Positions 34,697-46,630 are shown, counted from the stretch's first letter. The stretch: 64,000 bases of DNA from Palaemon carinicauda (GCF_036898095.1 NC_090767.1:34062480-34126479), one strand, 5' to 3'. Made by a program: numbers and translations. The notes: generated from the letters alone by a model not told the origin.

Positions 34697-36548
34697 CTGT
34701 AAAGAAAGGGAATTGAATTGAGTATGCGATAATTTATCGAACTTGATAAATTAATATGTTTTCATGCAAGAAAATATGGTATTATCTTAACCATTATAGT
34801 TTATGATAGTGAGCTAGAAAGAAAATAGGAAAGACACATACTTGTGTCTCCTGTCCAGCCAGTTGTTGTGACCTCCCTTAATATTAATATTCAGAATCTC
34901 CTTATTAGGAGAAAACTAGAGTGGAAGGGTTCTAACTTCTAGAGTTAGAATTAGTGTATACTAGCACTAACCCATTCATAAAAGAGCATTAATATTGTAG
35001 GTAATTATATGATCTGATGACTAAGGCTCATCAGGGTATTGAAGGAATACCTCTGTTCAATATTATATTGGTCTCAACAATAGACTGTGAAAGGATACAC
35101 AGAGTATGTTGGAAAATATAAACTACTATATAATACATACTATAGTTTTCTGCCTGCAGTATGTACTATACTGCAGAAATACTGGCTACTGTAAAACCAT
35201 ATACTGTAGTTAAGCCAGCATGTTGCCGGCTAGGCTAGTACCTGGCGGCACCGGTCCAGCCGGCATGTTGCCGGCTAGGCTAGTACCTGACGGCACTAGC
35301 CGCCAGAAAGAGAGAAAGCATGGACAGAAGGGCTACCTTATTATAGTTTAGTACAATAAATAAGGATGCAGGTAGTACTGGCCCTACTGCCTTCTTCCAG
35401 AATGAGGATTCAAATGGAAGGGGCGAATGAATCATTCTAGCTTTCACCCAGCCACAAGATTTGTTGACGGCCACTGCCGATTCCAGGGATGTGGATGGCA
35501 ATCTTAGGGAGGACTGAAGAACAGTCAAAAACCTTAGGGTCTCCCACCGGCAGACGTCATGGCCGGCACAACAATTCCCGGAGCCTTGCGTCCTCAGGGG
35601 GAAGGTCAGAGCAGCTATCAAGCCGCCTATGTAGGAGCCCGGCCGGCACCATAGCCCACCCGGCAAGCGGGGAGATTGTAGGACACCGGCCAAAGACATG
35701 CGATGTCTAGGCTATCGCTAAAGGACAGAGAGGGGCAGGGAAAGGGTCTTGTGTGTTGGTTCGGGAGAAGGCGGCAAGATTGCCGGCAATTTCCAGTCAC
35801 AAATCAGAAACATCGTTTAAATATCGGTGCCGTCCTAGGGGGCAGAAGAATATCTATTCTTTAGCCCGGGACCTTGCCCAAAACAAGACTTGTCTTCTAG
35901 ACCGTAAGGGAAAAGGTGGCGATATTGTACTACTACTTCGGATGCGGGCTAGGGTAGCTAGGATTCCTATGCCTGCAACTCTAAGCCGACAGGGGAGTGA
36001 CTACTCCCACGGCAGCCGAGTTGTCGGCATAAAGTCGGAATACTCTGATGACTTGATAAAACTATACGCTAGTGTGAAAGGGGATAATGTACGAAAGTAT
36101 ACTAAAGCGCTTAGGCCAGGTTAGCCTAGCGCGGGGTGAGATCTCGGCTACGCTATATCACCAAGACTCTAATGTATAAAAACGTTACATTTAAGGAAGA
36201 GGAAATGTACGTGCATGATCATATCTTCACTAGTATAATTTTGCCTAAATATCTATAATTCATTCAAGCTAAATACCGGGAACGTCGCTTTACTGACTAA
36301 TTAGGGCATGTATGGTGAACGACAACGTCCAAAATGGTGCCTCCGATTACTGGCTACACTCCGATAAACACATCTAAATAATGCTATTTTATCTGTGAGA
36401 AGGGAGCTAAAAATTATACACAGGAAAGATGAAATACTCTTCTTTCCGGAGGTGGAAGATGCTGGAGAATGCATGATAAACCCTTGTAAATAGTGATATA
36501 AAACACTGAGAGCAAGCGTGAGTACACCGTGAGCAATTCACTATAAAA
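34697..36548 (-). other. DIRS element 1 leader with conserved ATG and acceptor
   Basis: A polypyrimidine run ending in CAG lies directly before the gag segment (exon would begin at 34696 with GAGGACC), exactly as in element 2 at 48681. A short ATG frame at 36472-36474, reading MHSPASSTSGKKSISSF, is homologous to one in element 2. Between them is a GC-rich leader with a 45-bp direct duplication (TGTTGCCGGCTAGGCTAGTA at 35221 and 35266) and a long plus-strand open stretch (35753-36124) that is not conserved. A spliced gag leader is possible but unproven. Confidence 0.5.
35216..35310 (-). repeat. 45-bp GC-rich tandem duplication in element 1 leader
   Basis: Two copies with a 45-bp period containing TGTTGCCGGCTAGGCTAGTA and CTG(G/A)CGGCAC. 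GCCGGC palindromes are frequent, as in the leader of element 2. Confidence 0.85.
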
Positions 36549-36866
36549 CAAGGAATGGGTAGCCGTATTGGACCCTTTAGTAGTATGGGAAGAGGATCCG
36601 CTGGGTAACCTTGATGACAACTCCCCTTCAGTTTTGCCACTATTCCATTCAGAGCGAAAACTCTATTCGGGGTGAAGATTGCCATGTATCGTATCAAGAA
36701 ATAGGTCCCCTGATATTATGCAATATCCTTAAGAAAAATTTTGAGGATACTCGTGCCAGGAGTTAGAATTCTGGAGACCTATGGTCAATTCTCTGGGAGT
36801 ATCACTGTAGCCAAATATCCCTTAAAAAGCTGCCTATTGGAAGATTCCATCAGGATGACATGGCTT
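36549..36866 (-). repeat. DIRS element 1 inverted terminal repeat (left end)
   Basis: Reverse complement of 28751-29070. It ends outward in GGCTTGAGCCCAAAAAT, matching the TTGGGCTCA terminus of element 2. Confidence 0.9.
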
Positions 36867-36883
36867 GAGCCCAAAAATACATA

Positions 36884-38460
36884 ATACTTATTTCATGTTC
36901 TCATGATGTATGTATCGTAACCCTGCACTCTGTCTTCAACAAGCATCACAAAATACAAATAGGCAGTGACATCGTACCTAATAAGGTTAAGGAACTTGGT
37001 CTAAAAATCAACCTAACAAAACTAATGCCATGGAAGTAAAGATTATATATCCTCCACCCCGGCTACTACTAAGCGCACCTATCAAGTGGGTAAATAAATA
37101 TGTCTATTTAGGAGTAAATATCAGCTTTAGGCTCAAAGCCAGTCCCCAGATAGAAATGTTGAAACTTTGAACTAAACCCTGTATCTCAGCACTCAGAAGA
37201 ATTACCTCCCTCAGTCAGGGAGCCTCTCATCAAATTCTTTGACTGCTCTATGTCAAGGCTGTATTCTCTCTTATGGAGTATGCCACCCCTGTGCTTACCT
37301 CTATCTCACCAACAAACAAAGTCATTGGAAGTAGTAAAATACAACACAATGAGGACCATCCTGGGAGCCACCATGTGGATCAAGCTCTCTCTGCTCAGGT
37401 CTGGGGTTCACCTCCTCCGTCTTGCGAACAGGATCAACATCCAATATAGTCTTATCATCATCAAAACCCTTAAAACTGGCAGGAAAGGACCTCTTCAAAA
37501 TAAACTCAGGCACCTAATTCACCTGTCTGCTGATCTTAATCTGCCCACCAAACCGTTCCGATCCGGGTCAAGTCATCAATAGACTTAAAGTTTAATTACA
37601 CATCCCTCTCATTCTCTAAAGATCTCTGCTTCCATGGAACAGCCTTCAGAGCTGAACTTGCATCCATTCAGAATTCTCCTGCTAATAATGTTTACTTCAC
37701 ATATGGCTCCGTTGACAGGACTGTCCCAGCTGCTGTTGCTGTTGTATATTTCTTAGCGTACCCAGGCAGTTGGAGACTCTCAAACAACATTTCCACCCTA
37801 CAAACAGAGCTTGAGGCAATGCTGAATGCCCTGGAACACTCTGCCATTGTTTAGGGTCACACCTCTATCCACATCGACTCAATGGGCTCAAGCGCAGTTC
37901 TAAAGAACCCTAACATTAGAGAAAACTCACTAATCATTTCTAAAATAAAGCACTTAGCCCATACCCATTACCAGAATTAAAAATGGGTAACTAAATTATC
38001 ATTGGGATCCCTAATCATATTGGGATTCCAGATAACGTAGCGGCTGACAGACTTGCCAGGTGAGTCCTTGCAGTAGACACAAAAAGTTAACCCCTGTGCC
38101 CTCCCTTCAGCAGTTAAAGAAGTCAATGATTGACCATTGCCACAATCGGCTTTTGAGCACCATCAGGCAGGCCCAATTACATTCCTCTCGGTCAGCCACT
38201 TGGTATATAAATGTTACTAATTCTGTTCAGCAGTGCCTCCCTAAAACCACCCACAGGTTGATCTCTGTCATAACCCACAGACCCAGACTAGGATACCCGT
38301 GCACCTGGGAGTTGATTGACAAAAGGATATAGAAACTGCTCATACTGTGATCAACCTGCAGGGCTTCCCTCAGAACATTTCCTGCTTCAGTGTCACGAAA
38401 CCTTCCTGCTCAGGGAGTCCCTCAACCCAAGCCATCAGCTCACTCCAGTCCTTATAGCTA
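36884..38460 (+). pseudogene. I-clade-like non-LTR RT C-terminus plus RNase H relic
   Basis: Begins within 10 bp of DIRS element 1 at the RT palm: HDVCIVTL stands where YADDVCVIA occurs in the 10-13 kb copy, so the catalytic YADD is destroyed. Then KELGLKINL (near 36990), YVYLGV, KAVFSLMEYATPVLTS and a 110-codon frame (37250-37582). RNase H remains follow: FTYGSVDRTVPAAVAVVY (37696 on), NNISTLQTELEAMLNALEHS, HIDSMGSSAV and GIPDNVAADRLA (38022 on). Many stops and frameshifts. It belongs to the same broad clade as 10114-12973 but a different family. No matching RT half lies left of element 1. Confidence 0.8.
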
Positions 38461-39509
38461 GGTACGTACTGTAAAGCATACAAACACTTTCAGTTTTTCT
38501 TTGCTCCTATCCGCCACCCAGGTCAATACATTACACTGGGACTTACACACCCTTTCCCATCCTTCTCCACACCACTAGCTCGTTTGATTCCTACACTGCA
38601 CACTCTACATGCTGCTTGATAGCGGTATCTCTCCCATCCTATCAAATTGCTCCTTTAACCCACATCAATCCTTCCCCCTTACTAACCCACATGCTCACCT
38701 GGTTAGATGAACGAGGTCCTTCTCCCTCTCACTCATGTTGCTGTCTTTCTCATGCAAGCCAGTCCCTCTGCCTTACAGGGTTCTCGTCTGTCCTGTAACT
38801 CTACTTTAAGCTAGCCGGGGACTAATAACCACTAATAACCTCCAACTCCACACCCCGTCTCTTGCCCTCACTGGGTCTTTAGTACTGTCAATCTTTTCTC
38901 TTTGAACTATAATTGCTCCATTTCTCCCTTCTGGGAATGCACTGCCGGACACCAAGCCTGGTAACTATCCTTGATCCCTCAATTAAGCCATACATAGTTA
39001 TGAGTAGTCCTAATGTCCAAAAATATACAAATGGACCATCATATAAGAAGAATTACTTGAAATTGTTCCTAATCATGGTAACCTCACTCTGCTATGTTCA
39101 TGAGTTCAGAAAGCATCCCCTGGGGCCCACTTTTCTGAGGACTGGCTCATGGGCCTAGTCAAAACGGGGCTTATCCCCTCGTATTATAAGAAAAGCTATG
39201 GACCACTCTCTTCCTCAATTGAAAACTTCGGAGTCTCTTGTACTGAGCTCGAGCCAATACCTCCCTGGGGGCATGCTCTCTGAACTGGCCGATGACTAAG
39301 TCTCAATAATGGGGCTTCGACCCCAGTGTTTTCAACTTCTTTTAAACACCTTCCACTCCTCACTCAGTCCCTTCTCACCGAGTCTTACTGCTCTCCAACT
39401 TCCTACCTCCTCCTCATGCAGGTGTCAGTGGGCACAGAGGCTCACTCCTCAACTGCTTCCTTCCGGCTCCTCTTTGGTACCTGATCCTTTGGCCGCCACC
39501 CTCCAAGAA
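38461..39509. other. C/T-rich spacer, probable 3' untranslated remains
   Basis: Pyrimidine-rich on the plus strand, which is common in 3' untranslated regions of the preceding element type. Frames at 38616-38798, 38913-39158 and 39309-39587 have no recognisable domain. Confidence 0.35.
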
Positions 39510-40800
39510 GGTTTAGGCATTCAGCTTTTCCTTTTTGCTGAGGAAAGAATGAAGTTGTCAGCCGTCTCTCTATTCCCTTCTTTGTAAGAAAAACCCAGAA
39601 TTCCTTGCTGACACACTCTCCCCTATTATCAGCGTGGAAATACGGTAATATTCTGTTGTGTTTCCTTTCAGCTTTGGATATGTATCCCTCCAATTTCTCC
39701 ATTGTTTCCCTTTTCTTCTTCATTATAGCATTTTCATTGTAACATGAATTGTCGTCTAAAAAGATGGTAAAATATTGGCTTTCACTTGCATATGATGATG
39801 GTTCAGGAATCTAACAAAAATCATTAGGTACTATTTTTCTTATTCACTTGCATGCATTGGGTTATTTTTGGACTTACCTTCCATGCATTGTTTGCAGTAT
39901 TCAAGCTTTCCTTTCGCTTCACAAACTCTGGGTATGTATAGTACATATACAAACCTTCTGTGCCATAAATTAATTGTCTCTCTATTTTCTGGGACTTCTA
40001 TGTCTTCCTTTTTAAATTTTCTTTTATTACGTTGCAAAACTATCTGGGATTTGATACATATATGCTGCCTCATTTCAGTATCCCATTTGACATAATTACT
40101 TTATGTTTTTCACATTGTTGACACCTTTGTATGTAACTAACTTAAAACTTTTTCCATAAAATTTTCTTTCACACATCAGGTTTCTATCTACTTTTGGGTA
40201 TAGTACACCTCTCGTAATTTTAACTCATATACACCATACTGGTATATCATTTTCATAATAAGTTTTCTTCTATATAGAACTAAAAACAAATATATTTCCA
40301 TTTTTCCACTTTGCATTACCTGTGATGCTGCTGTCAAAATCAGCAAGTCTGTCTTTATGAGATTTCATCTGATCACTAGCACCAGAATCCATGTTCCATA
40401 TTAATTTGGAATCTTATTTTTTTATTTATGACACGTTCAAAAGTGAATTCCCTTTATTCAGTTTTCAATTACTGCAACAATTGCCTTTATATCATAGAAT
40501 CTGGAAATGAGACAATTCGTCCGCTAAAACTGCATTTTCATCTCTGGCCATTCTGATTGCATATACTATATATACACTCATAAACATTCCTTCAATTTTA
40601 CTTCATCTACACATTTCTTCAAGCACATCAACAATTGGAAATGTTTCCATTTTCATGTGGATATCGCTTAAAATGTCCCGCGCTTCTTTTGCTTTGGTAC
40701 ATTCACTGATGACGTCTAGATCTAAATTATCCTCTCGTTCTGTGATATAATTCAGTGCGTTGTTATTTCTTTGAAGTTGTATTTGCGTCCAGTCGTCTTG
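39510..40800 (-). pseudogene. Ty1/copia-like retrotransposon relic (gag to integrase)
   Basis: On the minus strand, blocks occur in copia order: gag-like sequence near 40680-40800; an aspartic protease block NMDSGASDQMKSHKDRL (near 40370-40400); the pre-integrase block INLWHRRF and YCKQCMEGKSK (39880-39980); then integrase HADNRGECVSKEFWVFLTKKG, and TSFFPQQKGKAECLN (39520-39640). D and E positions of the DDE core are visible. The similarity stops at about 39510, before RT, so the copy is truncated. Gag is probably continued at 45245-45440, beyond the Gypsy insertion. Frameshifts and stops inactivate it. Confidence 0.78.
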
Positions 40801-40836
40801 ATCGTCGTCACATCCTTAATCTATACATTCCTCAAA

Positions 40837-41144
40837 GGAACCATTGTACCTGCGCAGAAACATGAGGGGATGCCGTATGGCAAAAGGATTGATAAAAGGA
40901 AGAGGACAATGCACACGAGTGGAGTAAAGACAGAATTGAAAATTTACAGTGATACAGTAAAAAGTGCATGAAAGGAAAACTTGTGAAAAATTTAGTTATA
41001 CAAGAGGAGAACATTGAGAAACTGACGTCGGTAGTGGTGATACTAACGGATAAGGGAGTGAGGAGCCAGTCGGTAAGGATTGTACCATATGGCTACGAGT
41101 GGGGTTCAGCTGGTGAAGGAATGGACAGGCCTTGGACAAGTAAG
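40837..41144 (+). repeat. Left LTR-like direct repeat of Gypsy-like element
   Basis: About 308 bp, paired with 44914-45226. Shared blocks include GGCAAAAGGATTGATAAAAG, AAAATTTACA-TGATACAGTA and CTTGGACAAGTAAG. Confidence 0.78.
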
Positions 41145-41159
41145 ACCTTTATAAACAAG

Positions 41160-41940
41160 CAGAATGGGAGACATCATGGCCACTGTGTTGAAGCCGATAC
41201 CTGAGTAATCTAGTGAGGGTGATATCTCAGGGTTGTTGGAGAAAGTGACCCTGGTGTGTGAACTTCAGAATGTCATGGAAGTTGCTAATGTGGTGCCATT
41301 GAGACTAACAGGGAGTGCATTTCCAGTGTACCAACAACTACCCAAGGATAAACGGAGTAAGTTAAGTGATATTGAAAAGACTATAAAGGCCGCCTTTGCA
41401 GGGAACTCCTTCGCTTCACACGAGAAGTTTGTGAACGATAAGATGATATCAGGTGAGAGCCCTGATGTATTTTCCGCAAATTTGCCCATGTTATGTATAA
41501 CACATTGGAGGAGTGTCTGAGAAGACTTTGGCATGTGAGATGTGATAGGGTTGCCTAAAGGCGCAAGGCAAATGCTACGTGCAGTAGCCAACCTTGAAGA
41601 CTGAAAGCTTAAGAGTATACTAAAGAGAGCATGGTCTGTGTTACTGGATGAGGGTGTTGGTATGGCGGGTAGTGTGGTGACAATTGGTGAGGAATGCAAG
41701 GGTGCGAGTGGATCACTATTACAAGCAGAGGTAGGTGCAGCTACAGTTTCGGTAAAGACTTGGACCAAGATTGGACCGCACAGCAGTCAACAAGGTTGTT
41801 ACGCATGTTGAGGGTCAAACCATCTCACCAGGCACTGTATAGTCACTATAAAAGAGAAACAAGAAATGAAGTGCTTCAATTATGGAAAAGTGGGACATTT
41901 TGCAATGGAGTACCCTGAGAGGAATGCTACAAAGCGGATG
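41160..41940 (+). pseudogene. Gypsy-like gag
   Basis: A 95-codon frame (41233-41520) reads LEKVTLVCELQNVMEVANVV, PLRLTGSAFPVYQQLPKDKR, then FAGNSFASHEKFVNDK, a capsid-like segment of this Gypsy group. Further blocks follow in other frames with degenerate zinc-knuckle remains near 41800-41930 (CYAC...HC, then MKCFNYGKVGHFAMEYP where CCHC residues are partly lost). Frameshifts near 41520 and 41690 and stops break it. Confidence 0.75.
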
Positions 41941-42039
41941 AGAAACAGGTAATGAAAGTTAGCTTCAGCTCCAGCTCGCTTTCTTTGGAGACTATAGGCG
42001 CTCTATCATGAAAAAAACCTGAAAGTGAATTGAAAGATT

Positions 42040-43620
42040 TTTTTAAGTGATGATGGATATTGGATGCACACGAGTGATCGTTAATGCAGTTAGATTTGAG
42101 AGATGGCATCGAAAGAACGATGTCATGACGGAAATTTGAGATATCTAGAAGACTCAAGTGACTGTCAAGGTATGTGTGGCAGTAAAGGGCAACGATGAGG
42201 TGAAAGTACATGCCAACGTATCAACTACGAAGTTGTTTTGGTTTGAGAGTATCTTGTGTATAGATGCAATAAAGAAAATGAAAGGAGTGATGGCTATGAA
42301 TTGGGAAGCAGTAATATTTTGAGTACAGCCTGGAATAAATGCAACAGTAGCAGGCCTGTGTTTGAGTACCTATAGCAGTGATGGGCTCCAAGTGGATGAC
42401 CAAGACTTCAGCACCGTGTTTGATACTTTGGCTAAGTATTGGACGATGGCCTGGAAATAGAGAGACGATGAAAAGCTGGTACTGCTGAAGAATATGAGAT
42501 GTGAATATGAAGTCCTACATGAGGCACCACAGTGATATGAGGAAGAATTGCAGGAGTGGATATAGTGAAGCTGGCTGCAGTCGTATGATAAGGGTTAGAA
42601 TGGCCCTGCTGAAGGCTTAATTCCGTTTATGGCAGTTATCAAGCCTAGTTAGGTTAAGGTGAGGTTGGTGGTGGACTTTCGTAAAATTAATACTTACATT
42701 GATGCCCATACAAGAGATCAGTATGTATACGCAATCAAGCTACTTGCCAGGGTTTATTTTCAGATACGATTGGAGGAGAGATTATGGCCATACCAGTCTG
42801 TTATGTTTGAAGGTAAGCGGTATTGCCTTACAAGAGTTAGATTTGACTTAAATGTTGCACCACTGGTGATGAAAGCGGTGATTAATAACGTGTTGGAGCA
42901 AAACGCAGTAGTGCGTGACGATACTACGTCCGCATATTTAGATTATGTACTAGTTCGTGAGGATACGGTAGTAGTGAAATACATAATTATTCATTTGGAG
43001 AAATATGGTTTTTATCTAAGCAGCTTGAAAACATGCAGGAATGCACGTGAGCATTTGGACTGCAAGTGTGGGGAGAGAATTGCAAGTTGTAGTGGCGTAG
43101 GAATGGTAATGTGCCAAAGGTATCCGACCAAGTGACAATTCCCGATATGTTTTCTGTGTGTGAGAAACTAGTTAGTCATAACCCTGTGTGTGGATGGTTG
43201 CGAGTAAGTGCGGGGTATATCAAACAAAAAGCGAATCAGACCATGGGGGTATGATATAGTGACCTAAAGTCTGTCCGCGATACAATAGCGGCTGTGAGAA
43301 AAAGTGATCCTGCAAAAAAAAAAATGGGAATCTGGTAAAAGGTCAGCGACACTCTGGGTTGATGGGAGTTCACTGGCCGTGGGTGCTGTGTTAGAGATCG
43401 GTGTATATATGGTAGATGATGCATGCTCGATGAGAAAGGATGAAGCCGAGCATGTTGACATGGTTAAGTTGGATGGGTTAATAAATGGAAAGAAATTTGT
43501 GCTACTATGGGAAGTAAAGGAAGTGGGAAAAGATTTGACTCTGCAACTGTGCATCAGTGGATATCGGATGGATTGACAGAAGAGGGCCGATTAAAGTCAA
43601 AGGCAGCTAATTAAATATTA
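42040..43620 (+). pseudogene. Gypsy-like protease, RT and RNase H
   Basis: Near 42050 the block DIGCTRVIVNA stands where the retropepsin D-T/S-G motif is expected, with T replaced by I. The RT frame at 42659-43135 reads RLVVDFRKINTY, YFQIRLEERLWPYQSVMFEG, KRYCLTRVRFDLNVAPLVMK, then YLDYVLVREDTVV where the catalytic Y-x-D-D should be: the second Asp is Tyr, so the polymerase is dead. RNase H in 43304-43576 has ATLWVDGSSLAVGAVLEIG and KLDGLINGKKFVLLWE. Several frame changes connect these parts. Confidence 0.8.
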
Positions 43621-43959
43621 TTTTGGCAAAGGGTTGCAATAATGACAGCTTTAGTAAAAGAGAACCAGTTATTGATATCCATATCACTGGTCCCTTCTTA
43701 TAAGAACGAGGCTTAATCGTTGACTCGCGTACCAAAGAGATGATTGAGAAAGCCAGATGCGATGTCATTGCTATTTGCTGCTGTGGGAAATACAGTTTAC
43801 AATCAGGTAAGACAGGTGTACCATGAGATAGAACCCTGTATTTTTCTAGGAGACAGAATGCTAAAGTTAGCCGTCGTCAGGTTCATGATGTTGTAAATGG
43901 TAGTGAAATGTTTAAATAAATTGACCCTGCAACGGTGAAGTGAAGTAAAGGAAGCATGA

Positions 43960-44640
43960 GTTGACGTCAAGGTGTGGTATCAGATAGAGATGGATATAAT
44001 GCACTATCGCAGGAAGCATTACCTTACAGTCATAGATTTTGGTCCATCGCAATTTGCTACATGGTGCCGGTTGTGTATGCAAACTAGTGAGTGTGTAATA
44101 GAGTAGCTAGAAACTATTTTCTTTGAACGTGGAGCCCCAGAAGAGATATTGATAGATAATGACATCCTTCTAAAGCACTGAGTCTGTATAGTTCACTGTT
44201 AAGTGGGATGTGAAGGTGAAGTTCAGGTGTGCTTATGTAGCATCAGGTAATGGTGTGGCAGAGAAATGTCATGAGACAGAGTATGTGATAGCTACAGGGA
44301 AACATCATTCAATAGGCGAGGCTGTGTATATCTATAATATCACACCACAAGATGACTGTGATGAAGAAACTGTTCCTGCAAATGTGCTTCATGGATATGT
44401 CGTGAGGCTGTGTGGGGTAGGTGAGACAGGAGAGCAACTGGTTGCTATAGGAGCATATAAAGTTAGTGATGCTGTGTGGGAAAAACCCTCAATTAATGCT
44501 GTGACACGCAGTTAGTAAAATAAAGAGTCACGGGTGTTCTCTCACCTCCAGCAGTAAAGGTGGATGGAATACCACGGCTTGTAGGAAACCTAAGATCAGT
44601 GATTTGTGCTTACGTAGTACCTAGCGAGAATAATTACAAT
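43960..44640 (+). pseudogene. Gypsy-like integrase
   Basis: The DDE core reads YRRKHYLTVIDFGPSQFATW (near 44005-44065), FFERGAPEEILIDND (near 44117-44161), then in the 101-codon frame 44210-44515 FRCAYVASGNGVAEKCHETE with the core Glu region, and IGEAVYIYNITPQDD. A C-terminal block GVLSPPAVKVDGIPRLVGNL (near 44530-44595) follows. A stop near 44104 and a frameshift before 44210 break it. Integrase would join element cDNA to the chromosome. Confidence 0.78.
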
Positions 44641-44913
44641 TAAGATGTAATTAGGATTAGTTTGTGGATCTACCCCGACTGACAATCCAATATGATATTC
44701 AAGAAACAGTAGTGAATGAAGTGCGACAGGTATTAGAAAAGGATCAGCATGAGGATCCCAAAACGTCTGCAAATGTTACGGCGCATACAAAAGTGTATAG
44801 ATGGTGTTCATGTGGTGCTGACGAGCGGGAACAAGTGTTTGATTTCAATCATGGTGGAGTGTGGTTATGAACTATTAAATTTCATTGGCTTGAGAAGACA
44901 GTTAATGGAGACA

Positions 44914-45226
44914 GGAACCATTGTGCCTGCCCAGACACAAGAGGGGTGCGGAAATGGTAAAAGGATTGATAGAGGGAAGAGTGCAGTGCACAAAAGTGGG
45001 GTAAAGACAAAATTAAAAATTTACACTGATACAGTAAGAAGTGTATGAGCAGTAAACTTGGGGGAGAGCCTAGTTATACAAGAAAAGCACAGTGAGTAAC
45101 CGATGTCGGTAGACATAATGATCATACTAAATGATAAGGGAGTGAGCAGACGGTGGGAAAGGTTTGCACCACGTGGCACGAGGGGGTTAAGCTGGCAAAT
45201 GAAAGGACAGGTCTTGGACAAGTAAG
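44914..45226 (+). repeat. Right LTR-like direct repeat of Gypsy-like element
   Basis: Second direct repeat, 313 bp, with scattered substitutions and short indels relative to the left copy. Confidence 0.78.
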
Positions 45227-45244
45227 TTAAACTATTAAAAAAAA

Positions 45245-45440
45245 AAATTTGCAACTCGCTGCATCATAGTACTCTTGTAGTCATCAGTGTAGTAAATATT
45301 TTGTTCTTCCAAAAATTTTCCATCTTTTACGAGACTTATTTCATTGTTGTTGGTCTGGCCCATAACCTGTTGAGGTTTCTTTTTGGGTTATATGTTAAAT
45401 TCCTCCTTTCATAATTACATATTTCTTATAATACTGTTTA
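45245..45440 (-). pseudogene. Possible copia-like gag N-terminus
   Basis: The minus strand reads SLVKDGKFLEEQNIYYTDDY followed by KSTMMQRVANF, a hydrophilic start compatible with copia-type gag, and lies directly right of the Gypsy-like element whose left flank is minus-strand copia gag. The assignment rests mainly on position and orientation. Confidence 0.4.
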
Positions 45441-45904
45441 TCTACCTTCCTGAGTTTGATCAACAAAAACACCATCTCAGTCGTTGCCTTTTAATGTCCA
45501 GCTAAGGTTTCAAGTTACGGATGACAAAATAACACCCTGTAGTCTTTTCACGCCATTGTTTACATTATGGTAAGGGGACAACTGGCTTTGGCAAAGGGAC
45601 AACCGACTTTGGCATGCGCTGCTGCCGGGCAGAAAAGTTGAAATCATATAATTACAAAGAAAACTCAGAATCTTACAAATAAATCATTATAAAATTTAAC
45701 TTGTCACTCACCCTCTTAAAAAGTTTATCCAGACGACGAATGCCTTTTATGAATTTATTTTGTTCTAGCATGGCTTGCTTAATAGCTTGTTAGATTGTTC
45801 AGCCTTATGCTGTAGAGGGGCTCTTGCTTTGGCAGCTCATACTTTCTCATGACAGAAATTTATTAATATAATAAAAATATCAATATTATTTCAGTTGCTT
45901 CCAA
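45441..45904. other. Spacer with a short internal duplication
   Basis: A near-duplicate AAGGGACAACYGRCTTTGGC occurs twice about 25 bp apart (45574-45620). Otherwise nothing recognised. Confidence 0.4.
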
Positions 45905-46115
45905 TCATTTATGCTAATGGCAATATAATTTTTTTTTTTCTAGAATTATTAGGATGTAAAATTTTTTTATCTATATTTTATCTTTAAACCAATATTTTCC
46001 TGCGAAGTTCATATTATTAGATTATGATTTTTACTTTTTTTTGTTATCCAGAAATATTTTGAACCCTTCAGAATTGTAAAATGTTTCAGAAAAGCAAAAA
46101 TGAAGAATGGGTGCT
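45905..46115. repeat. Dispersed repeat family C, copy 1
   Basis: Aligns to 59143-59215 plus 59729-59840, the copy split by the MITE. Shared blocks: AATCATTTATGCTAATG, ATTA-GATGTAAAA, GTTCA-ATTATTAGATT and CTTCAGAATTGTAAAAT. Being uninterrupted, this copy serves as the empty-site reference for the MITE insertion. Confidence 0.75.
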
Positions 46116-46163
46116 GGTTCAGTATGCGGCCTACCATTGTTATTTTGGTTTTTTGGGCTCAAG

Positions 46164-46498
46164 CCATGTCGTCCTGATGGAAGTTCCTAAAGGGTAGCTT
46201 CCTTGGGTATATATAACTACGGTGATATTCCCAGAGAATTTACCTTAAGGTACCCAGAATTCTAACTCCTGGAGCGAATATCCCTAATAAAAGAACCAGG
46301 GATATCGCGAAATATCAGAGGACGTATTCTTGACACACCACATAGCAATCTGCACCCCGAAAAGAGTTAACACTTCGAAGGGGTCAATTGGTAAGAAAAC
46401 GAAAAACGAGAAAGAAAGGAGACCCGCTCGCAAGGTATCTCTCCTCTCCCGTTTCGTAAGCATGCATTGCGCCGCTCACGGCGCCATCTGTATTCCTT
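46164..46498 (+). repeat. DIRS element 2 inverted terminal repeat (left)
   Basis: About 335 bp, pairing with the reverse complement of 54471-54804 with few mismatches. Contains CAGGGATATCGCGAAATATC and CTCTCCTCTCCCGTTTCGTA. Confidence 0.93.
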
Positions 46499-46569
46499 TT
46501 TGCGTAGCTCAACAACTCGGTGTTTTTCCCTGTGTTATCTCGCAATTCTTGGATTATTTCAACTTTATA

Positions 46570-46630
46570 ATGCTTTCTCCAACTTCTTCTGCTTCTGATA
46601 AGTTAAGTATTATCTCTTTTATGTATAAAT
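46570..46630 (+). other. Conserved short ATG frame inside the DIRS left end
   Basis: Begins MLSPTSSASDKLSIISFMYK and aligns without gaps to MHSPASSTSGKKSISSF in element 1, at the same place just inside the left inverted repeat. A donor-like GTAAGC follows at 46631. It may be a first coding exon spliced to the gag segment at 48681, but the donor at 46631 would leave phase 1 while the acceptor needs phase 0, so the exact junction is not settled. Confidence 0.45.

Larger units (their letters stand above)
28707..36876 (-). mobile_element. DIRS-like retrotransposon, element 1 (complete but decayed)
   Basis: About 8.17 kb, read on the minus strand as: left inverted terminal repeat (36549-36866), GC-rich leader, gag, RT/RNase H, tyrosine recombinase, internal complementary region (29154-29248), right inverted terminal repeat (28751-29070). 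Inverted ends plus an internal region complementary to the joined ends, with a tyrosine recombinase in place of a DDE integrase, define DIRS1-type elements, which integrate through a circular intermediate and usually leave no target duplication. Outer limits are good to about 5 bp and come from comparison with the internal region. Gag, pol and recombinase all contain frameshifts or stops. Confidence 0.9.
40837..45226 (+). mobile_element. Gypsy-like LTR retrotransposon (decayed)
   Basis: Direct repeats of 308 and 313 bp (40837-41144 and 44914-45226) flank gag, protease, RT, RNase H and integrase remnants in Gypsy order on the plus strand. The repeats start GGAACCATTGT and end near CTTGGACAAGTAAG; clear TG...CA ends and a target duplication were not found, so LTR limits are approximate. 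Divergence between the two repeats and numerous stops indicate an old insertion. It lies between two parts of a minus-strand copia-like element, which it probably interrupted. Confidence 0.78.

Noticed and set aside
40837..45226. Endogenous retrovirus with an envelope gene
   Set aside because: No envelope-like frame lies between integrase and the right repeat; gene order is that of a simple Gypsy-like element.
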